In this document: piece by piece, positions 6,061 to 11,927 of the stretch | How positions within the stretch are numbered: position 1 is the stretch's first letter | How the letters are laid out: the number at the start of each line of letters is the position of its first letter | NCBI GenBank assembly: GCA_046723645.1 | Contig: JBKOUY010000209.1 | Location: 1-16,661 of the forward strand | Source: DASQUK01 sp046723645 | GTDB lineage: Bacteria > Actinomycetota > Acidimicrobiia > Acidimicrobiales > VFJN01 | Direction of reading: 5' to 3' | DNA length: 16,661 nucleotides | Made by a program: the position numbers and the translations under genes | The notes under the pieces: model-generated | What the model was told of the DNA's origin: nothing | Seen by the model: the letters and a program-made list of their open reading frames with translations, nothing else | Database searches by the model: none

Positions 6061-7506
6061 ATGTTCGAGTCGCTGTCCGAACGCTTCGAGGGCATCTTCA
6101 CCAGGTTGCGCAGCAAGGGGACGCTGCGCGAGTCCGACGTCGACGAGGTCCTGCGCGAGATCCGCCTGGCGTTGCTCGAGGCGGACGTCAACTTCGTCGT
6201 CGTCAAGACGATGCTCGAACGCATCCGGCAGCGGGCGATCGGCGCCCGGATCCACGAGGCCCTGAACCCGGCCCAGCAGGTCGTCAAGCTGGTCAACGAG
6301 GCGCTCGTGGAGGCGCTGGGCGGCGAGGCGATCCGTCTGCAGTACGCCTCCCGGCCGCCCACGGTCGTGCTGATGGCCGGCCTCCAGGGCTCCGGCAAGA
6401 CCACCAACGCCGCGAAGCTTGCGCGCTGGTTCCACCAGCAGGGACGCAACCCCCTGCTGGTGGGCGCCGACCTCCAGCGGCCGGCCGCCGTCGAGCAGCT
6501 CCGGACGCTGGGCGAGCGCATCCGGGTGCCGGTGTTCAGCCAACCCGGCCCGAGCGGCCGTGGGAGCGGAGAGCATGTCGATCCCGTGGCCACGGCGAGG
6601 GCCGGTGTCGAGGAGGCCCGGCGCCTCGGGCGGGACATCTGCATCGTCGACACCGCCGGCCGCCTGGCCATCGACATCGAGATGATGGACCAGGTCGGGC
6701 GCATCTCCCAGGCCATCGACCCCGACTACACGTTCCTGGTCGTCGACGCGATGACGGGCCAGGACGCGGTCACCGCGGCCGAGTCCTTCGACGCCACCCT
6801 GGCCCTCGACGGGGTCATCCTCACCAAGCTGGACGGCGACGCTCGAGGTGGCGCGGCGCTGTCGGTCAAGGAGGTGGTGGGCAAGCCCATCGCCTTCGCG
6901 TCCACGGGCGAGAAGGTCGAGGACTTCGACCTGTTCCATCCCGACCGGCTCGCGAGCCGCATCCTGGGCATGGGCGATGTGCTCACCCTGATCGAGAAGG
7001 CCGAGCAGGTCTATGAGAAGGACGAGGCCGAGGCGGCCGCCGCCAAGCTCCTCGAGGGCAAGTTCACGCTCGACGACTTCCTGGACCAGCTGCAGCAGGT
7101 TCGCAAGATGGGCCCGCTGCAGAACCTGATGGGGCTGATGCCCGGCGTCCCCAAGGAGGTCCGCAATGCCGAGGTCGACGAGAACCAGGTGAGCAAGGTG
7201 GAGGCGATCATCCGCTCGATGACCCGCGAGGAGCGGATAGAGCCCAACGTCATCGACGGCTCCCGGCGCCTGCGGATCGCCAACGGCAGCGGCACTCAGA
7301 CCGCCGACGTCAGCCAGCTCATCAAGCAGTTCCGGGAGATGCAGAAGCTGATGAAACGCATGCCGGGCCTGTCCGGGACCAAAGGCGCCAGGGGCGGGAA
7401 GAAGGGACGCAAGGGCCGCAAGGGCGGCGGCCGGGTGACGCCCCCGGGCGGTGGCGGCCGTGCTGCGGCGCGCCAGCCTTTCACCCTGCCGGGCCTCAAC
7501 CAATAA
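6061..7506 (+). CDS. ffh: Signal recognition particle protein Ffh (SRP54)
   Basis: Ffh is the SRP GTPase that binds 4.5S RNA and signal sequences on nascent chains, then docks with FtsY. In this 481-residue protein the N domain covers about 1-85 and the G domain about 98-297, with P-loop GLQGSGKTT (107-115), ADLQRPAA, DTAGR (197-201), TKLDGDARGG (255-264) and TGEK (282-285). The methionine-rich M domain (about 325-430) includes VRKMGPLQNLMGLMPG and the RNA-binding motif SMTREERIEP...SRRLRIANGSGT. The final 50 residues are a Lys/Arg/Gly/Pro-rich tail (KKGRKGRKGGGR), a lineage feature that may aid RNA binding. ATG 6061 lacks a Shine-Dalgarno site and follows a TAGGCT box. An SRP RNA gene was not seen in the window. 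rpsP starts 37 bases after the stop. Confidence 0.98.
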   Translation: MFESLSERFEGIFTRLRSKGTLRESDVDEVLREIRLALLEADVNFVVVKTMLERIRQRAIGARIHEALNPAQQVVKLVNEALVEALGGEAIRLQYASRPPTVVLMAGLQGSGKTTNAAKLARWFHQQGRNPLLVGADLQRPAAVEQLRTLGERIRVPVFSQPGPSGRGSGEHVDPVATARAGVEEARRLGRDICIVDTAGRLAIDIEMMDQVGRISQAIDPDYTFLVVDAMTGQDAVTAAESFDATLALDGVILTKLDGDARGGAALSVKEVVGKPIAFASTGEKVEDFDLFHPDRLASRILGMGDVLTLIEKAEQVYEKDEAEAAAAKLLEGKFTLDDFLDQLQQVRKMGPLQNLMGLMPGVPKEVRNAEVDENQVSKVEAIIRSMTREERIEPNVIDGSRRLRIANGSGTQTADVSQLIKQFREMQKLMKRMPGLSGTKGARGGKKGRKGRKGGGRVTPPGGGGRAAARQPFTLPGLNQ

Positions 7507-7543
7507 CCTCGCGACCCCTGAGCTGAGAGAAAGAAGAAGACGA

Positions 7544-8086
7544 GTGGCCGTCAAGCTCCGCCTGATGCGGATGGGCAAGAAGAAGCAACCGACCTACCGT
7601 GTGGTGGCGGCCGATTCCCGGTCGCCCCGTGACGGGCGATTCATCGAGATCGTGGGTGTCTACGACCCCCGGCCCGATCCCTCTGCGATCCGTATCGACA
7701 ACGACAAGGCCGTGGACTGGCTCCGCAAGGGTGCTCAACCCACCGAGTCGGTCCGCAAGCTGCTCGAGATATCGGGCGCGTGGGAGACCTTCAGCGGCGA
7801 GGCCGCGTCTCGGCCCGCCCCCGAGCCGGCTGCGGCGCCCGCCGCCAAGGCGACCGCCAAGAAGGCGACCGCCAGCAAGGCGGGCGCCAGCAAGGCGAGC
7901 GCGAGCAAGGCGCTCGCCAAGTCGGCGGCCAGGAAGGCGGCCGACACGGCCGAGGCGGCGCCCGACGCCGGCGACGACGAGAGCGCCTCTGCCGACGACG
8001 CCGCCGATGCCGCTGCCGACGAGAGCGCCACCGCCGACGAGAGCGCCGACGCCAGCACCGACGAGACCGCAGAGGCGGAGGGGTGA
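7544..8086 (+). CDS. rpsP: 30S ribosomal protein bS16 with long low-complexity C-terminal extension
   Basis: bS16 is a 30S subunit assembly protein. Residues 1 to about 85 match the family: MAVKLRLMRMGKKKQPTYRV, DSRSPRDGRFIEIVGVYDP and WLRKGAQPTESVRKLL. GTG 7544-7546 is the family start; a purine-rich AGAAAGAAGAAG upstream may act as a weak ribosome binding site. The usual S16 length is about 80-90 residues, so the remaining 95 residues are an extension: first Ala/Lys-rich repeats (ATAKKATASKAGASKASAS), then an Ala/Asp/Glu/Ser-rich acidic tail. Extended actinobacterial S16 proteins are known (mycobacterial S16 is also long), but the sharp basic-then-acidic layout is notable. The stop codon overlaps the start of the KH-protein gene by 4 bases, which couples their translation. 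Confidence 0.97.
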   Translation: MAVKLRLMRMGKKKQPTYRVVAADSRSPRDGRFIEIVGVYDPRPDPSAIRIDNDKAVDWLRKGAQPTESVRKLLEISGAWETFSGEAASRPAPEPAAAPAAKATAKKATASKAGASKASASKALAKSAARKAADTAEAAPDAGDDESASADDAADAAADESATADESADASTDETAEAEG

Positions 8087-8349
8087 GCGACACCGCCGCC
8101 CCACCGGAGGTGCCGACGGCGCGGGCCGTCCTCGAGCACCTCGTGCGCTCCCTGGTGGAGGATCGCGACGCCGTGCGCATCGACACCGAGCGGGGGCGCA
8201 ACCAGCCGCGCCTCACCGTTCGGGTCGGCCCCTCCGACATGGGCCGGGTCATCGGCAAGCGGGGCCGGGTCGCCCAGGCGATCCGGACCGTCACCCGGGC
8301 GGCCGCCGCCCGCGACGGCAGCGACGTCGAGGTCGAGTTCGAGGACTGA
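8083..8349 (+). CDS. khpA: KH-domain RNA-binding protein KhpA (YlqC family)
   Basis: An 88-residue RNA-binding protein of the KhpA/YlqC family, usually encoded between rpsP and rimM; in several Gram-positive bacteria KhpA pairs with KhpB (Jag/EloR) and affects cell elongation and RNA regulation. The KH core spans about residues 36-85: LTVRVGPSDMGRVIGKRGRVAQAIRTV, read in two parts, with the GxxG loop GKRG. A short Pro/Ala-rich N-terminus and a helix (ARAVLEHLVRSLVED) precede it. GTG 8083-8085 overlaps the rpsP stop as GTGA, with GGAGG just upstream, so translation is coupled. rimM follows after 10 bases. Confidence 0.94.
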   Translation: MSDTAAPPEVPTARAVLEHLVRSLVEDRDAVRIDTERGRNQPRLTVRVGPSDMGRVIGKRGRVAQAIRTVTRAAAARDGSDVEVEFED

Positions 8350-8359
8350 GGGGTCCCGA

Positions 8360-8839
8360 GTGGCGCCGGCGGGTGACGCGGCCCTGCTCGAGATCGGCCG
8401 CGTGACCAGGCCCCACGGCCTGCGTGGCGAGGTGGTCGTCGACCTGACGACCGATCGCGTGGAGCGGCTGGCTCCGGGGACCGTCCTGACCAGCGACGCC
8501 GGCGACTTGACGGTCGCCGCGGCGCGCCCGCACCAGCGGCGCTGGATCGTGTCGTTCGAGGGCCACACTGGCCGCGAGGCGGCCGACCGGCTGCGCGGCC
8601 TCGCCCTGCGAGCGGCGCCCATCGACGATCCCGACGCACTCTGGGTGCACGACCTCGTCGGCAGCGAGGTCGTCACCGTCGGGGGTGACGTGGTCGGCAC
8701 GTGCGTGGCGGTCGTCGCCAACCCTGCGTCCGACCTGCTCGAGCTCGACGGCGGGGCACTGGTGCCGGTCGCGTTCGTCGCCGAGCGCACGCCCGGGCGG
8801 GTGGTCATCGATCCACCCGAGGGCCTCCTGGAGCCCTAG
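8360..8839 (+). CDS. rimM: Ribosome maturation factor RimM
   Basis: RimM assists 16S rRNA processing and assembly of the 30S head domain around S19. The 159-residue protein has the RimM N-terminal beta-barrel with signature IGRVTRPHGLRGEVVV (residues 12-27) and a C-terminal PRC-barrel domain (from about residue 93) with LWVHDLVGSEVVT, DLLELDGGALVPV and IDPPEGLL, all typical. The length is slightly short but normal for the family. GTG 8360-8362 is preceded by GAGGGG about 6 bases upstream, overlapping the khpA stop region. An in-frame GTG of trmD overlaps the rimM stop by one base, so rimM and trmD are probably translated from one message. Confidence 0.97.
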   Translation: MAPAGDAALLEIGRVTRPHGLRGEVVVDLTTDRVERLAPGTVLTSDAGDLTVAAARPHQRRWIVSFEGHTGREAADRLRGLALRAAPIDDPDALWVHDLVGSEVVTVGGDVVGTCVAVVANPASDLLELDGGALVPVAFVAERTPGRVVIDPPEGLLEP

Positions 8840-8862
8840 TGGATCCACTGGAGCGCGGCGCG

Positions 8863-9606
8863 ATGCGCATCGACGTCTTCACCATCTTCCCGGGCCTCGT
8901 CGACCACTTCGCCGCCCACAGCCTGGTGGGCAAGGCCCGGGCGGCCGGGACACTGGACATCAGGGTCCACGACCTGCGGTCCTGCGCCACGGATCCCCAT
9001 CGATCGGTGGACGACGCGCCGTTCGGCGGCGGGGCCGGCATGGTCCTGATGCCAGAACCGATCTTCGCCGCCGTCGATGCCATCCAGCCGCCGCGGCCAC
9101 TGCTCTTCCTCGGCCCCGCCGGCCGCCGCTTCGACCAGTCTGTGGCACGGGAGCTCTCGTCCCTGAAGGGCGGATTCAGCCTCATGTGCGGTCGCTACGA
9201 GGGCATCGACGAGCGGGTGCGGGAGCACCTGTGCGACGGCGAGCTGTCGATCGGCGACGTCGTGCTGGCCGGCGGCGAGGTCGCCGCCATGGTGGTCATC
9301 GAGGCCGTGGGGCGGCTGGTGCCGGGGGTGATGGGCAACCGGGAGTCGGCCGAGGACGAGTCGTTCAGCGACGGGCTGTTGGAATACCCGCACTACACGC
9401 GGCCGGCCGTGTTCCGCGGGTGGGAGGTGCCGGCGGTCTTGCGCTCGGGCGACCACGGCCGCATCGCCCGGTGGCGTCGGGCGCGGGCGATCCGCCGCAC
9501 CCTCGACCTGCGCCCCGACCTCGTCCAGGCCCGTGGGGGCGTGACCGACGAGGAGCGCTCGCTACTGAAGGAGTTCGGCCTGGACGAGGAGCCCCCCGAC
9601 CCCTGA
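8863..9606 (+). CDS. trmD: tRNA (guanine-N1-)-methyltransferase TrmD
   Basis: TrmD methylates G37 of tRNAs reading CNN and similar codons, using S-adenosylmethionine, and so prevents +1 frameshifting. The 247-residue protein shows MRIDVFTIFPGL at the N-terminus, DDAPFGGGAGMVLMPEPI, and the trefoil-knot SAM site LLFLGPAGRRFDQ, LMCGRYEGIDERV and SIGDVVLAGGEVAAMVVIEA. The C-terminal part has HYTRPAVFRGWEVPAVLRSGDHG and RR...TLDLRPDL. All family motifs are present. ATG 8863 has GGAG 9 bases upstream; an in-frame GTG at 8839, overlapping the rimM stop, would add 8 residues (MDPLERGA) and cannot be excluded. A 13-base palindrome (9604-9616) overlaps the stop codon. Confidence 0.97.
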   Translation: MRIDVFTIFPGLVDHFAAHSLVGKARAAGTLDIRVHDLRSCATDPHRSVDDAPFGGGAGMVLMPEPIFAAVDAIQPPRPLLFLGPAGRRFDQSVARELSSLKGGFSLMCGRYEGIDERVREHLCDGELSIGDVVLAGGEVAAMVVIEAVGRLVPGVMGNRESAEDESFSDGLLEYPHYTRPAVFRGWEVPAVLRSGDHGRIARWRRARAIRRTLDLRPDLVQARGGVTDEERSLLKEFGLDEEPPDP

Positions 9607-9636
9607 CCCCGGGTCACGACCGACGCGCTTGTGACT

Positions 9637-9666
9637 TTGTGTTCCGTCCGGATGCCCCGATACCAT
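9637..9666 (+). promoter_or_regulatory. Putative promoter of rplS
   Basis: In the 105-base trmD-rplS gap, TTGTGT (9637-9642) and TACCAT (9661-9666) are 18 bases apart and resemble -35 and -10 boxes. A start near 9673 would give a leader of about 40 bases. This would allow rplS to be expressed separately from the rimM-trmD group. Confidence 0.4.
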
Positions 9667-9711
9667 CACCGGTCCGCCCGCACCTCCCAGGACGACGAAG
9701 GCGACCTCGCG

Positions 9712-10059
9712 ATGAACCCCACCGATCTCGTCGACCAGACCGGCATGCGCACCGACATCCCCCCCTTCGCCCCCGGTGACACCCTCAAGGTGCACGTGCG
9801 CGTCGTCGAGGGCTCCAAGGAGCGGGTGCAGGTGTTCCAAGGCGTCGTCATCGGCCGCTCCGGCTCGGGCATCCGCGAGACCTTCAAGGTCCGCAAGGTC
9901 AGCTACGGCGTCGGGGTCGAGCGGACGTTTCCGCTGCACACCCCGACGATCGCGAGGATCGAGGTCGTGACCAGGGGCGACGTGCGCCGCGCCAAGCTCT
10001 ACTACCTGCGCGATCGCATCGGTAAGGCGGCCAAGGTCCGCGAGAAGCGCGACGCCTGA
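9712..10059 (+). CDS. rplS: 50S ribosomal protein bL19
   Basis: bL19 sits at the 30S-50S interface near the factor-binding region. The 115-residue protein matches the family over its full length: FAPGDTLKVHVRVVEGSKER, VQVFQGVVIGRSGSGIRETF, TVRKVSYGVGVERTFPLHTP-like (here KVRKVSYGVGVERTFPLHTP) and RGDVRRAKLYYLRDRIGKAAKV. ATG 9712 is the family start; GAAGG about 10 bases upstream is a weak ribosome binding site. In most Actinobacteria lepB and rnhB follow rplS; here the next gene is DUF2469 after a 97-base gap, which holds only a small hairpin (10117-10129) and the promoter-like box noted separately. Confidence 0.97.
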   Translation: MNPTDLVDQTGMRTDIPPFAPGDTLKVHVRVVEGSKERVQVFQGVVIGRSGSGIRETFKVRKVSYGVGVERTFPLHTPTIARIEVVTRGDVRRAKLYYLRDRIGKAAKVREKRDA

Positions 10060-10138
10060 GCCCCACTGCGACGGCGGGGTGCGGCCGCCCGCGGTGGGAG
10101 CGACGACCCGTGAGTGCGGCCTGAGGCCGTCGATCCGG

Positions 10139-10148
10139 CCGGTAGGGT
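10139..10148 (+). promoter_or_regulatory. Putative -10 element of the DUF2469 gene (leaderless start)
   Basis: CCGGTAGGGT places TAGGGT (10143-10148) 8 bases before the ATG at 10157. It shares nine of ten bases with the ftsY and ffh elements, and there is no Shine-Dalgarno site. Confidence 0.5.
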
Positions 10149-10156
10149 GCCCCTCC

Positions 10157-10450
10157 ATGAGCGCCGAGGACCTCGAGCAGTACGAGGCGGACATCGAGCT
10201 CCAGCTCTACAAGGAGTACAAGGACCTGACGCCGATGTTCTCGTACGTCGTCGAGACCGATCGGCGCTCCTACCTGGCCAACCAGGTGCACCAGACCGTG
10301 CGCAACGAGGGCGGGCGCACGTACATCGAGCTCGAGCTGCACGACGCCTGGGTGTGGGACATGTACCGCACCAGCCGGTTCGTCCAGTCCGTCAAGATCG
10401 TCACGTTCAAGGACGTGAACGTCGAGGAGCTACCGGCCAAGGAGCTGTAG
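10157..10450 (+). CDS. DUF2469 family protein
   Basis: A 97-residue protein of the actinobacterial DUF2469 family (mycobacterial relative Rv2901c), function unknown. Recognisable stretches are MSAEDLEQYEADIELQLYKE, YVVETDRRSYLANQV and YIELELHDAWVWDMYRTSRF. It is acidic and soluble, with no signal or membrane segment. It nearly always lies between rplS/rnhB and yraN in Actinobacteria, as here. ATG 10157 follows a TAGGGT -10-like box by 8 bases and has no ribosome binding site, so it may be leaderless. An AAGGAG in its last codons (10439-10444) serves the next gene, whose start directly follows its stop. Confidence 0.93.
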   Translation: MSAEDLEQYEADIELQLYKEYKDLTPMFSYVVETDRRSYLANQVHQTVRNEGGRTYIELELHDAWVWDMYRTSRFVQSVKIVTFKDVNVEELPAKEL

Positions 10451-10816
10451 TTGGACCGGCGCCGCCCCTACCGGCAGCGCTTGGGCGCCCGGGGCGAGGA
10501 CCGGGCGGTCGACTGGTACCGAGCGTCCGGCTACGACGTGATCGCCCGCAACTGGCGCTGCCCCGAGGGTGAGCTCGACCTCGTCGTCTCGCTGCCGGGC
10601 GAGCTGGTGTTCTGCGAGGTGAAGACCCGCTCGTCCGACCGATTCGGCGTACCGGCCGAGGCGGTCACGGCCGCAAAGCAGCGACGCCTACGGGCGCTCG
10701 CGGTGAGGTTCCTGGCTGAGCACCCACAGGTCGCCGGGCCCGCCGGAGGGAGCATCCGCTTCGACGTGGTGGCCGTGATCGGATCCACCGTCGACGTGAT
10801 CGAAGCGGCGTTCTGA
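10451..10816 (+). CDS. yraN: YraN/UPF0102 family nuclease-like protein
   Basis: A 121-residue member of the UPF0102 (YraN) family, which has a restriction-endonuclease-like (Holliday-junction resolvase-like) fold; the cellular role is not settled. The conserved catalytic-type residues are present: GARGEDRAVDWY, then RNWRCPEGELDLVV (the GE-x-D motif), FCEVKTRSSDRFG (E-x-K motif) and the Lys of AAKQRRLRALA. The C-terminal IRFDVVAVIG strand is also typical. TTG 10451-10453 directly follows the TAG of the DUF2469 gene, with AAGGAG 6 bases upstream, so the two are translationally coupled. Placement before comM and dprA is the usual actinobacterial and proteobacterial pattern, though here a microprotein and a crotonase gene intervene. 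Confidence 0.93.
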   Translation: MDRRRPYRQRLGARGEDRAVDWYRASGYDVIARNWRCPEGELDLVVSLPGELVFCEVKTRSSDRFGVPAEAVTAAKQRRLRALAVRFLAEHPQVAGPAGGSIRFDVVAVIGSTVDVIEAAF

Positions 10817-10819
10817 ACC

Positions 10820-10930
10820 TCAGCCCGCCAAGGCCCAGATGACCAGGGCGAGACACACGACCAGTGCCGCCGCCACCATCAGGTAGTCGGCGGGCGAGCG
10901 GCGGGTCTGGCGAAACGGGTTGAAGCCCAT
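10820..10930 (-). CDS. 36-residue single-pass membrane microprotein
   Basis: A short open frame reading MGFNPFRQTRRSPADYLMV followed by a hydrophobic helix (about residues 17-35, AAALVVCLALVIWAL) and a final Gly. The basic N-terminus followed by one TM helix predicts N-inside orientation. It fills the 135-base gap between yraN (+) and the crotonase gene (+) almost completely. The hydropathy and aromatic/basic N-terminus look like real coding sequence rather than chance. ATG 10928-10930 has no Shine-Dalgarno site, but GATACT on the minus strand lies 6 bases upstream, compatible with a leaderless start. The function is unknown. Confidence 0.62.
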   Translation of the reverse strand: MGFNPFRQTRRSPADYLMVAAALVVCLALVIWALAG

Positions 10931-10938
10931 GGGCTCAG

Positions 10939-10944
10939 TATCGT
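10939..10944 (+). promoter_or_regulatory. Putative -10 element of the crotonase gene
   Basis: TATCGT lies 7 bases before ATG 10952, which has no ribosome binding site. It overlaps a minus-strand GATACT (10937-10942) that could serve the divergent microprotein gene. Confidence 0.45.
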
Positions 10945-10951
10945 GCCGCGG

Positions 10952-11725
10952 ATGGGCCACGTGCAGGTCGAGCGGAGCCAGGGCATCGTCACCGTGACGC
11001 TGTCGAACCCAGCCAAGCGCAACGCGATCCCGGTCGCGGCATGGCCCGAGATCGAGGCGGCGTTCCGGGAGGTGGGGCGTCGCCGCGACGATCACTGCGT
11101 CGTACTGACGGGCGACGGCGACGACTTCTCGTCGGGCGCCGACGTCGCAGGCGGCGCCTCCGACGACGTCGGCCATCCGCTGCGTACCATGCGGGCGATC
11201 TCCGGCGCCATCGAGGCCCTCCACGGGTTGCCGCAGCCGGTCGTCGCCCGGGTGTCGGGTGTGTGCGTGGGTATCGGGCTGAACATGGCGCTGGCCTGTG
11301 ACGTCGTCGTCGCCAGCGACGACGCCCGGTTCTCGGAGATCTTCGTCCGGCGGGGGCTGAGCATCGACGGCGGTGGCTCGTGGTCGCTGCCCCGGGCCGT
11401 GGGCCTGCTCAGGGCGAAGGAGCTGGCCCTGCTGGGCGACATCATCACCGCCGCCGAGGCGGAGCGAGTGGGCCTGGTGACCCGGGTGGTCCCGCGGGCC
11501 GACCTTGACGCCACGGTGGCCGATCTGGCGACGCGGCTGGCCGCCGGGCCACCCCTGGCGCTGAGCATGACCAAGCGCCTCATGGACAACTCGGCGCATC
11601 TCACGCTCGCCCAGGCCCTCGAGGCCGAGGCCCAGGCGCAGGTCGTCAACTTCGGCACCAAGGACACGGCCGAGGCGTTGCTCGCCTTCGCCGAGCGTCG
11701 CGAGCCCCACTTCGAGGGGGCCTGA
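10952..11725 (+). CDS. Enoyl-CoA hydratase/isomerase (crotonase) family protein, PaaG-like active site
   Basis: A 257-residue crotonase-fold acyl-CoA enzyme. Family motifs are LSNPAKRNAI (17-26), the oxyanion-hole segments FSSGADV (59-65) and GVCVGIGLNMALACDVVVAS (103-122), and LPRAVGLLRAKELALLGD. Both glutamates of true enoyl-CoA hydratases appear replaced: the position in GGGxE is Asn111 and that of the later PE is Phe131. Instead Asp139 in GLSIDGGGSWSLPR matches the PaaG-type pattern (GLxxDSGGSWxLPR), so an isomerase role on acyl-CoA is more likely than hydration. The substrate is unknown. ATG 10952 is preferred over the in-frame GTG 10943, since the latter overlaps a TATCGT box placed for a leaderless transcript. 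A terminator follows. It is an insertion into the usual yraN-comM order. Confidence 0.9.
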   Translation: MGHVQVERSQGIVTVTLSNPAKRNAIPVAAWPEIEAAFREVGRRRDDHCVVLTGDGDDFSSGADVAGGASDDVGHPLRTMRAISGAIEALHGLPQPVVARVSGVCVGIGLNMALACDVVVASDDARFSEIFVRRGLSIDGGGSWSLPRAVGLLRAKELALLGDIITAAEAERVGLVTRVVPRADLDATVADLATRLAAGPPLALSMTKRLMDNSAHLTLAQALEAEAQAQVVNFGTKDTAEALLAFAERREPHFEGA

Positions 11726-11733
11726 CCGGCGGC

Positions 11734-11768
11734 ATGCGCCGGGGGAGGCGCATCCGGCTGGGTCTTTT
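11734..11768 (+). terminator. Likely intrinsic terminator after the crotonase gene
   Basis: Arms ATGCGCC (11734-11740) and GGCGCAT (11747-11753) around loop GGGGGA form a perfect 7-bp stem 8 bases past the stop codon. A short T-run (TCTTTT, 11763-11768) follows about 9 bases later, further away than in a classic terminator. Confidence 0.55.
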
Positions 11769-11803
11769 CATGGAAATCGATGCTTTTTTATTGCTGAACC
11801 TGA

Positions 11804-11837
11804 TGTGACCGTGTGTGTCACACCCTTCGGGTATGGT
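11804..11837 (+). promoter_or_regulatory. Putative comM-operon promoter with overlapping palindromic operator
   Basis: TATGGT (11832-11837) fits the TANNNT -10 pattern. A perfect inverted repeat TGTGAC-N7-GTCACA (11804-11822) covers the -35 region, where no good -35 box is seen, so control by a bound regulator is plausible. GTGTCACAC ends exactly 8 bases before the -10, a partial match to the mycobacterial PafBC/RecA-independent damage motif (TTGTCRGTG-N8-TANNNT). An AT-rich stretch (11761-11800, about 60% A+T) lies just upstream. The leader to the comM start is about 85 bases. Confidence 0.42.
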
Positions 11838-11927
11838 GTGAGCACGCCACGGCGATAGGGCCGGGCCGGGTCGAGGGTGCCCAGGTGGGGCGTCCTCCCT
11901 GCGATCCGCTCGTCAGGAGGCCTGTTC

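Noticed and set aside
9604..9616. TGACCCCGGGTCA palindrome as trmD terminator
   Set aside because: It could form only a 5-bp stem with a 3-base loop, overlaps the stop codon, and the next T-rich stretch is about 20 bases away and better explained as a -35 box.
11804..11822. CRP/cAMP receptor binding site
   Set aside because: The half-sites TGTGA and TCACA are separated by 9 bases, not the 6 of the CRP consensus.
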